Positions 46,099 to 56,022 are shown, counted from the first letter of the stretch. The stretch: DNA of 64,000 nt from Gadus chalcogrammus (GCF_026213295.1 NC_079423.1:19490477-19554476), one strand, 5' to 3'. Notes: a model not told the origin generated them from the sequence alone. A program made the numbers and translations.

Positions 46099-47551
46099 CC
46101 AGCTGTTGTTACCCAATGTACTGAGAGACGAGGTCCTGACCCAAGTGCACCAAGAGCATGGTCACCAGGGGGTGGAGCGAACACTGGCGCTTCTCCGGTC
46201 TCGATGCTACTGGCCTGCTATGTCCTCCGATGTAGCCCGTTGGTGTCAGCAATGTGAGAGGTGTCAAGTGGCCAAGGATGTTCACCCAAGGGTGCACGGA
46301 GTCATGGGACATCTCTTGGCTTCCCGCCCCAACGAAATCCTTGCCATCGACTACACTACTCTAGAGCCGGCCCAGAATGGTCTAGAGAGCGTTTTGGTCC
46401 TTACTGATGTTTTTAGTAAGTACACCATGGCTATCCCTACTCGGGACCAGCGCGCAACCACTGTAGCAAGGGTTTTGGTGTCAGAGTGGTTTTATAAGTT
46501 TGGTGTCCCCGCTCGTTTGCATTCTGACCAGGGCCGTAACTTCGAAAGCTCGCTCATTCAACAATTGTGTAACTTGTATGGTATCGTAAAATCACGTACT
46601 ACCCCGTACCACCCCGAAGGAAATGGTCAATGCGAGCGGTTTAACCGGACACTCCACAACCTGCTGCGTACTCTGCCAGTGTCTCGTAAAAGGGATTGGC
46701 ATACGTGTCTTCCTCACGTCCTTTATTGTTACAACACGACTCCCCACCAATCAACGGGAGAATCTCCCTTTGCCTTGATGTTCGGGCAGGAACCAAGGCT
46801 ACCACTCGATTTCTTGTTGGGTAGGGTCGAGAGCCCGGTCGGGGGGTCCATCCATGAGTGGGTGCAAGAGCATCAAGCCCGCTTGGAGGTGGCCTTTGAA
46901 GGCGCAAGGGAGCGCTTGAAACATGCTGCCGCTCGGCGAAGGCGAGTCCATGATCAGCATGTAATAGATTTGCCTTTGCAGGAAGGGCAGTTGGTGTACT
47001 TGCGCGACTTCAGGGCCAGGGGGCCCCAGAAGACCCGAGATCGGTGGAGCTCGATGAAGTATCGAATGTTGAGGATGCCTAGAGAGGGTGGCTCAGTGTA
47101 TACTATTGCGCCAGTAGACGATGAGACAAAGGGCAGACAGGTCCACCGCACTATGCTGAAGGCGGTCGTAGGGGTGGACTCACCTCGTCCTGCCTCTTCC
47201 CACAACTCGTCACCCAGGGACGAACCATCTCCAGAAGAGGAGCCTCCATTTGAGTATGATTTGTTAGTCCTTGACCAACGACCTTTTGTGGCAAATTCTG
47301 CCATACCATCCGCCGGACCAATTATGTCCCAAGGGCCTTCATCAATTCCAAACCCGGGGGCATCCTCATGTTCTCCTTTGGTCACTTGCCCTGATTCCAG
47401 CAACATGGGTCCACGCCGGACCCCACGTCAAACGGCTGGTCAGCACCCGAATGTGCATCGTCTTCCGCGGCCTGCTGGAGAGGCGCAAGTGGCCAACCCT
47501 TCTGCTTCTGTGTCCAACTCAGTGTCTGCCTTGTTTAGACCCTGGAGTTAG
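46099..47551 (+). pseudogene. Element 1 pol: integrase segment
   Basis: After a frameshift the integrase reads on without stops. The N-terminal zinc site is HQEHGHQGVE with CQQCERC. The catalytic core has Asp in AIDYTTLEP, Asp in HSDQGRNFE and Glu in QCERFNRTLHNLL. The C-terminal part ends in a Pro/Ser-rich tail at TAG 47549-47551. All three catalytic acids are present, but there is no in-frame start because of the frameshift. Confidence 0.88.
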
Positions 47552-47583
47552 CTTGTTGTGTTGATCGTCGGGACGACGATCCA

Positions 47584-47599
47584 AGAAGGTGGGGTAGAA
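47584..47599 (+). promoter_or_regulatory. Element 1 polypurine tract
   Basis: agaaggtggggtagaa sits directly upstream of the LTR start tgtagcagg. Element 2 has the comparable gtgggggtagat at its LTR. This primes plus-strand DNA synthesis in LTR elements. Confidence 0.75.
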
Positions 47600-47952
47600 T
47601 GTAGCAGGATAGAGGTGCTATCCATGTTAGTCACGGTTAAGTACCACTAGTGGCCGTCATGATGTGGGCGGTATAAAAGCAGCCATCCTCCACCTGCCTC
47701 TTTCTTTTTGCGCTCCTGTCACTTGCGCGTCACTTCCGGGCCAAAAGGTAGTCTGGTCCGATAGGGCGACTATTTGTTGCTGCTTCAGGGTTTTCGTGCG
47801 AGCTATGGTGTAAGTTCTTGTAAGCAAGTTATTTTAAGTATTCTTTCGTGGCAATGTAGTTGATGCTGTCTGATGGCTAACGCTAGTGTGTTCTCAGGTA
47901 AACGCTGATGACGGCCGGAGTCCTCTCTCACTCCCTCCTCCTGTGTGAACGC

Positions 47953-47981
<29 letters not shown>
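47600..47981 (+). repeat. Element 1 downstream LTR, first part (U3)
   Basis: Begins tgtagcaggatag after the polypurine tract and is cut by element 2 at a GT repeat. It contains the TATA-like box. It resumes at 56027. With both parts and without inserts the LTR is about 1.25 kb. Confidence 0.85.
47672..47678 (+). promoter_or_regulatory. TATA box of the element 1 LTR
   Basis: tataaaa in gggcggtataaaagcagcc, a good RNA polymerase II core promoter context within U3. Confidence 0.65.

Positions 47982-47985
<4 letters not shown>
47955..47985. repeat. (GT)n microsatellite, insertion site of element 2
   Basis: About 15 GT copies. Element 2 starts inside it at 47982. The flanks give tgtg at 47978-47981 and at 56023-56026, a 4-bp TSD, though the low complexity weakens it. 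Confidence 0.85.
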
Positions 47986-47986
<1 letters not shown>

Positions 47987-49616
47987 TGAGACGCAGGGGC
48001 AGAGCCCTTTGTAATGATCAGGGCCGTCACAGCCAATGGCTTGCGTCTCCACCTTATTTATTCTGAGGTAGCTTTTTGTGTCGGGAGGTGCCACAATTTG
48101 TCTCCTCGTTATTTCCTGCTACGCCCCTCCAGGCCACTTGCTACCGGTATGTACGCGTGCTTTCCCTATGGACGCTCTGGCTGATTTGTTTGGCATGGTG
48201 ATTTACTTTTTCACACTGGTCGCTTTGCAGCGCTTGTGCCTGTTGCTTGCTGGTGCCTGCTGGTGCCCTGCCTTGGTTGGTGATGCGTGCAGGTTGTTGA
48301 TCGCGTAACAGTCTCGGTGTGGATTCCAACCGAATGCTAACATTCAGCGGTGCGCTGTGAGCCGCTGTCTTAAGTAGGAAGTTCCCAACTTCCTGGTAGG
48401 TATCCCTTATTTTATATCGCTATTGTTTTTAGAATTATGTTTAGCACTAACGGGGTGACCTGTATGGCTTCTAGGTACTGCCGATTGTGTCGTTGCCGAC
48501 TGCTGTTTTTGCCACCCGTTGTTTACCACCAAAGCTGCCCAACTGTCCTGGGCTAGCCTGGAGGATAGCGACGAAGACGCCAACGACCACTATCTGAACG
48601 TGATCTGTCTGTTGACTTGTCCTTGTGTGTTTCCACCTGTCCGTGTCGCAACTAGTGTGTGTCGGTGAGTGTGTTTGTAGAGTGTTGGCGAGTGCGTGCG
48701 TGTTTGTCCTGGGCTAGCCTGGAGGATAGCGACGAAGACGCTAACGACCACTCTTTGAACGTGATCTGTCTGTTGACTTGTCCTTGTGTGTTTCCATCTG
48801 TCCGTGTCGCAACTAGTGTGTGTCGGTGTGCGTGTGTGTGTGTGCGTGTAGAGTGTTGGCGAGTGCGTGCGTGTTTGTCCTGGGGAAGTGTTTGGTTTAA
48901 TTTGGGGGATTCTGTTTATGGTTTGTTTTGAGCCCTGCTTCTGTTAAGCCACTGGCAGGAGGCCTTTTTTTATAGCTGCGGATAACCAGTGGGCTATCAC
49001 GCATGTTTAAGCTCCTTTTTGGCCTGGTTTGTGTGTTTGTGTTATATTTTGTTTTCTTACTCATTTCCTTTTTGTGAATTACATTTTGTGTAGTTGTGTT
49101 TATTGTTTTGTTTGGTCGTTTGTATCTGCCCTCATCTCTCTTTTGTTCCTTCGTTTCCAGGCGCTGAGTGCCCACCGCAGGGAGGCAACTAGATCCTTTA
49201 GGTGGTGGTGCCCCCTTCCCGAGTGTGGTTTCACGTGTGTCCTCTTGGAATTTCTCTTTTATCATTTTGATCCTGTGTTGCTGTGTGTATGTGCGAGCAC
49301 GAGTGACTGGTTGGTGTTTATGTGTCCCCCCCCCTCCGTCTCCTGGTATCTTGCCCCCTGCTGGTAAGCCTCAGCCCTAACCATCCTGTCTATCCCCTAC
49401 ATACCAATTGATTTCATTTATCCTGTTTTTTTTACATGTGGAACACGCATGTTTTAGTTAATAAAAACAACCTATTTTTGGAACTTCGTCTCTGGTGCCG
49501 TCAGTCAAACGAACGTGTGTGCTATATAATTGTTTGGATTTAATTGATTAGTATATCCCTGGGTGCAATCCATAGGGTGGCGTTGTCGGTTAGCTTGTTT
49601 TTCCCCTAATGCCACA
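47982..49616 (+). repeat. Element 2 5' LTR (1635 bp)
   Basis: TG...CA ends. AATAAA in gttaataaaaac near 49462 is a poly-A signal. It holds a tandem duplication at 48545-48886. Small ORFs within it (such as 48078-48308) also occur in the other LTR and have no recognisable product. Confidence 0.9.
48545..48886. repeat. Tandem duplication (161 and 171 bp) in the 5' LTR
   Basis: gtcctgggctagcctggagg starts at 48545 and 48706, and a partial third copy at 48877. The second copy is longer through extra GT dinucleotides. All of it lies in the part absent from the 3' LTR. Confidence 0.85.
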
Positions 49617-49618
49617 TT

Positions 49619-49636
49619 TGGCGTCGTCGGCAGGAT
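49619..49636 (+). promoter_or_regulatory. Element 2 primer-binding site
   Basis: tggcgtcgtcggcaggat, two bases after the LTR end, beginning with the TGG that pairs with a tRNA CCA end. Which tRNA cannot be named by eye. A near copy (one difference) follows the element 1 LTR at 57288. Confidence 0.75.
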
Positions 49637-49868
49637 CGACTTTCTAAAAACACCAGAGGCGTATGTTCCGATATTTATAGGTTGTACTTTACTTTTTTTT
49701 TTTTTTTCCTCCCTTCACTTCAGGCATTTAAATTGGCCTTTCTCTCTGTCTGCGTGAGTGTATGTTGGCAAAAACAGCAGTTGTCTTGACCGTCGTAGCA
49801 GTTGGCTGCTGTGCTCCTTTTACAGTGGACCAAAAACCTCGCTGGCACAGGTAAATCATAGTTTAGCC
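49637..49868 (+). other. Element 2 leader
   Basis: 232 bp between the primer-binding site and the gag ATG, including a T-run near 49690. The gag frame is open back to 49758 without a better ATG. Confidence 0.6.
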
Positions 49869-50903
49869 ATGAATATAGAAGAGCTACAAGAGCTGAGGGA
49901 ATTGGTGGCACAGCTTAAAGCAGATAATGAGAGATTGAACCTAAGACCGAATCCAGCACCTTCGGGCGATGCCTTACTTGCTGAGCCTGGGGCCTCTGTG
50001 GCAGAGAGATTGGTGTTCGTCCCCCGTGATAGAAAGTGTCCCATGTTTAAAGGAAAGTCAGGGATTAAGGTAAATGAATGGATTGAAGAGGCAGAGGCAT
50101 GCATGCGGGCACGTCACCTTTCTGTGAATGATCAAGCTTTCTTTCAGTTTGATCAGTTAGAAGGGGAGGCCAGAGAGGAGATAAAGTATCGCCCGAGCAC
50201 CGATAGAAATGATCCCAAAAAGATCAAAAGTATTCTCCGGGAATTGTACGGATGCTCTCAGTCTTATGTAGCCCTGCAAGAGGCTTTCTTTTCGAGGAAG
50301 CAGCAGGATGGTGAAACCTTGTTGGAGTTCTCTTTGGCTTTGATGAGTATTATGAATAGAGTAAAGCATCGTGCACCCGATGGTTTGGTGAATGCTGAGG
50401 TTTTGTTACGCGATCAATTCTCTGAGCATGTTATCGATGGTGCTTTGCGGAGGGAACTTAAGCAGCTTATAAGACGCCAGCCAACCATGACCATGCTAGA
50501 GCTCAGAGCAGAGGCTATTAGGTGGGAGCACGAGGGCATGCCGGGTGGCGCGAGGGGTCGCAGTCAGTCTGTTCCATCCATACATGGTGTCCAGTATGCA
50601 GTGCATGGTGGTCATATGCCCGTTTCTAGCAGCTCCACAGAGGGGTCTGAACTATCAGAGCTAAAGGACATGTTGAGACGTCAACAAGAGCAGCTTAATC
50701 AACTGTCCCAGAGTGTTGCCACGTTACAGCGCCCTTATCAAAGGCCTCGTGGCAACCCCATTATATGCAGGCGGTGCCAACAGCCTGGCCATTTTGCCCA
50801 AGATTGTGACGGGCCAAGGGTTCCTCCTCATGCCCAGGCCTTCTCGGCAAACCACCCTAGGAGCAATGGACAGTTTTCACCTCGTCCGTCGGTGGGAAAC
50901 TAG
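49869..50903 (+). CDS. gag: Gag capsid protein of element 2
   Basis: 344 residues from ATG 49869, chosen because MNIEELQELRELVAQLKADN aligns with the gag start of element 1. An N-terminal helix and a proline-rich linker lead to FVPRDRKCPMFKG and DQLEGEAREEIKYRP, the capsid-like Retrotrans_gag core. A second coiled segment (LKDMLRRQQEQLNQL) precedes a zinc knuckle with Cys300, Cys303, His308 and Cys313. It packages element RNA into particles. The stop TAG directly follows the slippery site GGGAAAC. The core resembles the Gag-derived PNMA/Arc type domains, as in many Ty3/gypsy elements. Confidence 0.92.
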   Translation: MNIEELQELRELVAQLKADNERLNLRPNPAPSGDALLAEPGASVAERLVFVPRDRKCPMFKGKSGIKVNEWIEEAEACMRARHLSVNDQAFFQFDQLEGEAREEIKYRPSTDRNDPKKIKSILRELYGCSQSYVALQEAFFSRKQQDGETLLEFSLALMSIMNRVKHRAPDGLVNAEVLLRDQFSEHVIDGALRRELKQLIRRQPTMTMLELRAEAIRWEHEGMPGGARGRSQSVPSIHGVQYAVHGGHMPVSSSSTEGSELSELKDMLRRQQEQLNQLSQSVATLQRPYQRPRGNPIICRRCQQPGHFAQDCDGPRVPPHAQAFSANHPRSNGQFSPRPSVGN

Positions 50904-50938
50904 CACCCACCGAACTGCAGAGCCAAAGTTCTGGTGGG
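50894..50938 (+). promoter_or_regulatory. -1 programmed frameshift signal: GGGAAAC plus hairpin
   Basis: In the gag frame the heptamer is G GGA AAC (50894-50900), then TAG. This is the X XXY YYZ pattern of -1 frameshifting; GGGAAAC is a known retroviral slip sequence. A 5-nt spacer leads to a stem of 11 bp: 50906-50916 (cccaccgaact) pairs with 50927-50938 (agttctggtggg) with one bulged T and a 10-nt loop. Slipping back one base puts ribosomes into the pol frame at 50900. The stem is conserved in element 1. Confidence 0.85.
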
Positions 50939-53900
50939 GGGTTGCCTGGCTCGAGTAACGTGTCCGTCGGATCTAGCTTAATCTCATCATGTCCCCATTT
51001 AGATGTACTCATTGGTGGGGTCCCGGTACCATGCCTAATAGACACCGGGTCAATGGTGTCTACCGTCACCGAGACCTTCTTTTTGAATCACTTTGAACCC
51101 TGGGGCTCTGACCGTCTGCGCTCTTGTCAATGGCTACAGCTCCGGGCAGCCAATGGGCTGAGCATACCCTACGTCGGCTATTTAGAACTGGATGTTGAGC
51201 TTTGTGGAAAGTCCATAGCACAGTGCGGTGTTCTGGTTGTGAGAGACCCACCTGGGGGGATTGGCCTCCAGGCACCTGGTGTGCTCGGCATGAACATTTT
51301 GAATAAATGCTACCATGAGCTTTTTGGGCAGCATGGTCTGGCCCTCTTCGGACTGCCCTCTGTCTCTCAGGCTCATGGTGCTGTTGCTGAGGCTCTACAG
51401 CGGTGTCATTTTGCAGAAACTCACCCCATAAGGCCAGGGAGGGTCAAAGTCCGTGGAGGCCGAGCCCATCGTATCCCGGGTGGCACTATGGTTATGGTAG
51501 CTGCTACATGTTCAGCACAGTTTTCCGACACCTCGGTATTGTTTGAGCCCACGGACAGAGGACTTCCTGCGGGCTTGTTGGCCTCGCCATCTCTGATCCG
51601 GGTGAGCCGTAGTACTAGCTACATACCGATAGTTAATGTGGGCACGGAAGATGTGTTACTGTATCCTCGCACCGATTTGGGAAGTTTGTGTTGTGTGCAA
51701 GTGGTGAGTTTGCCCGCAAGTGTCACCGAGGTCAACACTGTGATGGCCACTGTTGCCTCCCAGATGGTTACATCATCAGTACCATCCCAGATTGAGGAAA
51801 TTGACCTCTCTGTCTTGGAGGCTTCAGACCAGGAAAGGGTCCGGAATTTGCTACGGCGGTTCAGCGGAATCTTTGCCTCCCATGATGGGGACCTGGGTTG
51901 TACTAACCTCCTCTCTCATCAGATTCCACTAGTCGATGAGGCGCCAGTTCGACAACGATACAGGCGTATCCCCCCATCGGAATATGAGATGGCTAAGGCT
52001 CATATCAATTTATTGATGGAGGCACAAGTTATCACTGAGAGTTGTAGCCCATATGCGTCCCCTATAGTGTTGGCCCGAAAGAAGGATGGTAGTCTCCGCA
52101 TGTGTGTTGACTACCGCCAACTAAACGCGAAGACACGCAAAGACGCTTTCCCTCTTCCTCGCATCGAGGAGTCCCTCGATGCATTGACAGGAGCCCACTG
52201 GTTCTCTACTATGGACCTAGCCAGCGGGTATCACCAGGTCCCTGTTGCGGTGGGTGATCGTGCCACTGCCAAGACGGCCTTCTGTACACCTTTCGGCCTT
52301 TTCGAATGGCAGCGAATGCCATTCGGCCTTTGTAACGCGCCAGCAACCTTTCAAAGGTTGATGGAAAGGATTTTTGGGGACCAGCAATGTCAAACCTTGT
52401 TGTTGTACTTGGATGACATTGTGGTCTTTTCTACTTCTGTTTCCCAACACCTGGAACGTTTGGAACTTGTTCTGGGGCGTTTGCAGCATGAGGGCCTTAA
52501 GGCCAAGTTGAGCAAATGTGCATTTTTCAAACAGGAGGTTGGCTACCTCGGTCACGTCATTTCGAGTCAGGGGGTGGCGACAGACCCTAAAAAGATTGAG
52601 GCAGTGGCTAGTTGGCGTTGCCCTAGCACCGTCTCGGAGGTGCGTTCTTTCTTGGGGTTCGCCAGCTACTACCGCCGGTTTGTGGAGGGTTTTGCCAAGG
52701 CGGCGGCCCCCCTCCACAAGCTGGTGGCGGCGCTGGGTGGCACTAAATCAAAGCGAGGCCCGGGCCAAAGTTTGCTGTCCCATTGGTCTGAAGAGTGCCA
52801 GCAAAGCTTTGATGCCCTAAAGAGAAAGCTGACCACGGCCCCTGTCCTTGCCTACGCCGATTTCAGCTTGCCATTTATCTTAGAAGTGGATGCGAGTTAC
52901 AGCGGATTAGGGGCTGTTCTATCTCAGGAACAGGGGGGGAAGGTGCGCCCTATAGCTTATGCCAGCCGTGGTCTTAGGCCCACTGAGCGCAACATGTCCA
53001 ACTACAGTTCTATGAAGTTGGAGTTCGTCGCGCTCAAGTGGGCCCTCACCGAAAAGTTTAGGGAGTACCTGTTGGGGCAGCGCTGTATTATCTTTACGGA
53101 CAACAATCCCCTAAGTCACCTGTCTACTGCAAAACTAGGAGCATTAGAGCAGCGCTGGGTTGCCCAGATGGCTCCATTCGACTACGAGATCAAATATCGC
53201 TCCGGCAGACAGAACCGCAATGCGGATGCTCTGTCGAGGCAGAACCCCTCGGACCATCCTGTTTTGGCGGATTTGGCCCTGGGCATGACCCTTCCAACTG
53301 CCTTACAGCAAGTTGAGCAGGCACAGCCAGTAACGCAGGTGGTTCAAGCGGTGGCTACGGCGTTCCCTGATAACAAAACCTCCCATTTGCACTCTAGTCA
53401 GGAACAAGATCCTGTCTTCCAGGAGGTTGTGCCACATTGGAGGCGAGGTGTTAAACCTGGGCCTGCTGAGAGACAGCGAATGTCCAAGTCGGCATTGGTT
53501 CTCTTACGCCAGTGGGACCGACTAGTGGAAAGGGAAGGTGCCATATACCGTAGGGTGTTTCGTTCAGACGGAGCAGAGGAATATTTCCAACTGTTGCTTC
53601 CTGCTAAGTTGAAGTCTGATGTTCTGACCCAGCTACATCAGGAGCATGGCCACCAGGGGGTGGAGCGCACCTTGGACTTGGCCCGCAAACGGTGCTATTG
53701 GCCCGGGATGTCCTCCGATGTGGCTCGTTGGTGCCTTGAGTGCGAGCGATGTCAAACTGCAAAAGACACTAAACCCCCAGCACGTAGCTTCATGGGGCAT
53801 TTGTTGGCCTCAAGGCCAAATGAGGTACTTGCTGTGGATTTCACGTCACTGGAACCGTCTCGGTCGGGTGTGGAAAATGTTCTAGTCATGACTGACGTGT

Positions 53901-55264
53901 TCAGTAAGTTTTCGCTGGCCATCCCAACCCAGGACCAGCGTGCCTCCACCGTGGCAAGAGTGCTTGTCCATGAGTGGTTTTACAAGTTCGGTGTCCCTGC
54001 TCGCATCCATTCCGACCAAGGTCGTTGTTTTGAGGCAATTCTCATCCAACAACTTTGCCAGCTCTATGGTGTGGAGAAATCACGCACCACGCCCTACCAT
54101 CCTGCCGGTAATGGCCAGTGTGAGCGGTTTAACCGCACCCTACATAACCTCCTCCGTACTCTGCCAGCATCTCGAAAAAGAGATTGGGTTGCGTGCCTCC
54201 CACAGCTGCTCTTCTGTTATACCCCGCATTCAGCAACCGGTGAGTCCCCTCACTTCCTGTTGTTCGGCCAGGAGCCACGCCTACCGCTTGACTTTTTGCT
54301 GGGAACAGTACCCGACCCTGTAGCCGGGACGGTGCATGATTGGATTGACGAACACCAAGCCAGGCTGCAAGTCGCCTTTCAGGGGGCTGAAGGCCGGCTT
54401 CGAGCTGCAGCCGGTAAACGGAAAGAGGCCCATGACCGTCAGGTTAAAGATCTACCACTGGGGGAGGGTGAGTTGGTCTACCTCCGTAACCTCAGTAGGA
54501 GGGGCTGCCACAAAATTCAGGACCTGTGGAGCCCAGTGGTATACGAGGTTATCAAAGCCCCCCCAGTAAACGGGGCGGTGTACACTATTGCTCCAGTGAC
54601 TGATCGGAGCAAAGTCCGACAGGTACATCGTGGTCTCATTAAAGCCCGGCTAGGGAGCGATGCACCGGTAGGCCCGCCTTACACAAGTCCGCCAGTCGTT
54701 GAGACTGTTGTCGTGACGGAGGACGACATGGATGTTGATCTGGCGTTCTTGCCCCCGACGTCACTGCTACATCCAGTAGCGACGCCTGTTGTTGCCCTTG
54801 CTTGTCCGGGCCCCCAGGTGTTGCCTGCTGACCCCCCAACATCATCGGCTGGACCAAGATCTACTGTGGTAAACACCAGTATCCCAGCCAGCCCCTCCCC
54901 TAGTCTAGACACTCAAACTAGTACTAGCGGAGTGGTTCATACTGACGGTACACCCGTAGTACGGGTGGTAGAGAGTCTGGATCAGGTAGAGGTCAGTATG
55001 CCAGTGGTCCCAGAGTCGAGCATTGGTGGAGTGGCTCTACGCCGGACATGTAGAACCATGGCAGGCCAACATTCTAACATTCACCATTTACCTCAGACAG
55101 CCGGCCAGATGGGGGTGTGCCCCAGTGGCCCTGTGTCGAGTCCAGTTGGTGCTGCTCTTCAAACCCAGGGTTCGAATGGGGCTGCCAACCGGCCTATCGT
55201 CGGGACGCCGACTGAAAATGTGGGGGTAGATTGTGGTGAGACGCAGGGGCAGAGCCCTTTGTAA
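50900..55264 (+). CDS. pol: Pol polyprotein of element 2 (protease, RT, RNase H, integrase)
   Basis: The -1 frame relative to gag, open from before the slip site to TAA 55262-55264; 1454 codons after the slip, with no ATG needed. Numbering from codon 50942: protease DTGS 34-37; RT YLDD 489-492; RNase H Asp650 and Asp720 (TDN); integrase zinc site HQEHGHQGVE with CLECERC, then Asp966, Asp1025 and Glu1061, giving the D,D(35)E spacing. A Pro/Ser/Thr-rich tail follows. All catalytic residues I can check are present. The last 33 bp lie inside the 3' LTR. Compared with element 1, two residues are missing in FCYTPHS (integrase), probably tolerable. Confidence 0.93.
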   Translation, partial: LAPTELQSQSSGGGLPGSSNVSVGSSLISSCPHLDVLIGGVPVPCLIDTGSMVSTVTETFFLNHFEPWGSDRLRSCQWLQLRAANGLSIPYVGYLELDVELCGKSIAQCGVLVVRDPPGGIGLQAPGVLGMNILNKCYHELFGQHGLALFGLPSVSQAHGAVAEALQRCHFAETHPIRPGRVKVRGGRAHRIPGGTMVMVAATCSAQFSDTSVLFEPTDRGLPAGLLASPSLIRVSRSTSYIPIVNVGTEDVLLYPRTDLGSLCCVQVVSLPASVTEVNTVMATVASQMVTSSVPSQIEEIDLSVLEASDQERVRNLLRRFSGIFASHDGDLGCTNLLSHQIPLVDEAPVRQRYRRIPPSEYEMAKAHINLLMEAQVITESCSPYASPIVLARKKDGSLRMCVDYRQLNAKTRKDAFPLPRIEESLDALTGAHWFSTMDLASGYHQVPVAVGDRATAKTAFCTPFGLFEWQRMPFGLCNAPATFQRLMERIFGDQQCQTLLLYLDDIVVFSTSVSQHLERLELVLGRLQHEGLKAKLSKCAFFKQEVGYLGHVISSQGVATDPKKIEAVASWRCPSTVSEVRSFLGFASYYRRFVEGFAKAAAPLHKLVAALGGTKSKRGPGQSLLSHWSEECQQSFDALKRKLTTAPVLAYADFSLPFILEVDASYSGLGAVLSQEQGGKVRPIAYASRGLRPTERNMSNYSSMKLEFVALKWALTEKFREYLLGQRCIIFTDNNPLSHLSTAKLGALEQRWVAQMAPFDYEIKYRSGRQNRNADALSRQNPSDHPVLADLALGMTLPTALQQVEQAQPVTQVVQAVATAFPDNKTSHLHSSQEQDPVFQEVVPHWRRGVKPGPAERQRMSKSALVLLRQWDRLVEREGAIYRRVFRSDGAEEYFQLLLPAKLKSDVLTQLHQEHGHQGVERTLDLARKRCYWPGMSSDVARWCLECERCQTAKDTKPPARSFMGHLLASRPNEVLAVDFTSLEPSRSGVENVLVMTDVFSKFSLAIPTQDQRASTVARVLVHEWFYKFGVPARIHSDQGRCFEAILIQQLCQLYGVEKSRTTPYHPAGNGQCERFNRTLHNLLRTLPASRKRDWVACLPQLLFCYTPHSATGESPHFLLFGQEPRLPLDFLLGTVPDPVAGTVHDWIDEHQARLQVAFQGAEGRLRAAAGKRKEAHDRQVKDLPLGEGELVYLRNLSRRGCHKIQDLWSPVVYEVIKAPPVNGAVYTIAPVTDRSKVRQVHRGLIKARLGSDAPVGPPYTSPPVVETVVVTEDDMDVDLAFLPPTSLLHPVATPVVALACPGPQVLPADPPTSSAGPRSTVVNTSIPASPSPSLDTQTSTSGVVHTDGTPVVRVVESLDQVEVSMPVVPESSIGGVALRRTCRTMAGQHSNIHHLPQTAGQMGVCPSGPVSSPVGAALQTQGSNGAANRPIVGTPTENVGVDCGETQGQSPL
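55215..55231 (+). promoter_or_regulatory. Element 2 polypurine tract region
   Basis: aaaatgtgggggtagat immediately before the LTR start at 55232. It lies within the pol reading frame. Confidence 0.65.
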
Positions 55265-56022
55265 TGATCAGGGCCGTCACAGCCAATGGCTTGCGTCTCC
55301 ACCTTATTTATTCTGAGGTAGCTTTTTGTGTCGGGAGGTGCCACAATTTGTCTCCTCGTTATTTCCTGCTACGCCCCTCCAGGCCACTTGCTACCGGTAT
55401 GTACGCGTGCTTTCCCTATGGACGCTCTGGCTGATTTGTTTGGCATGGTGATTTACTTTTTCACACTGGTCGCTTTGCAGCGCTTGTGCCTGTTGCTTGC
55501 TGGTGCCTGCTGGTGCCCTGCCTTGGTTGGTGATGCGTGCAGGTTGTTGATCGCGTAACAGTCTCGGTGTGGAGTGCCCACCGCAGGGAGGCAACTAGAT
55601 CCTTTAGGTGGTGGTGCCCCCTTCCCGAGTGTGGTTTCACGTGTGTCCTCTTGGAATTTATCATTTATCATTTTGATCCTGTGTTGCTGTGTGTATGTGC
55701 GAGCACGAGTGACTGGTTGGTGTTTATGTGTCCCCCCCCCTCCGTCTCCTGGTATCTTGCCCCCTGCTGGTAAGCCTCAGCCCTAACCATCCTGTCTATC
55801 CCCTACATACCAATTGATTTCATTTATCCTGTTTTTTTTACATGTGGAACACGCATGTTTTAGTTAATAAAAACAACCTATTTTTGGAACTTCGTCTCTG
55901 GTGCCGTCAGTCAAACGAACGTGTGTGCTATATAATTGTTTGGATTTAATTGATTAGTATATCCCTGGGTGCAATCCCTAGGGTGGCGTTGTCGGTTAGC
56001 TTGTTTTTCCCCTAATGCCACA
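55232..56022 (+). repeat. Element 2 3' LTR (791 bp, internally deleted)
   Basis: Matches 47982-48320 and then 49165-49616 of the 5' LTR. About 844 bp in between are missing, with a 2-bp microhomology (ga) at the junction after cggtgtg (55572). Few substitutions elsewhere (for example near 55657 and at 55978). Confidence 0.9.

Larger units (their letters stand above)
47982..56022 (+). mobile_element. Ty3/gypsy element 2, intact coding region
   Basis: LTRs at 47982-49616 and 55232-56022 both start tgtggtgagacg and end aatgccaca. A primer-binding site follows the first and a polypurine tract precedes the second; the flanking tgtg is a 4-bp TSD. Gag and pol have no stop or frameshift apart from the expected -1 junction. 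It lies inside the LTR of the older element 1. The LTRs look nearly identical where both exist, but the 3' LTR lacks about 844 bp, so the copy is not perfect. Confidence 0.93.

Noticed and set aside
48321..49167. Idea that the 844-bp difference between element 2 LTRs is a spliced intron
   Set aside because: The break points do not fall on GT and AG; a 2-bp microhomology deletion fits better.
48078..55558. ORFs at 48078-48308 and 55328-55558 encoding an identical 76-aa product
   Set aside because: Both are the same stretch of the element 2 LTR, so identity is explained by LTR duplication. No family recognised.
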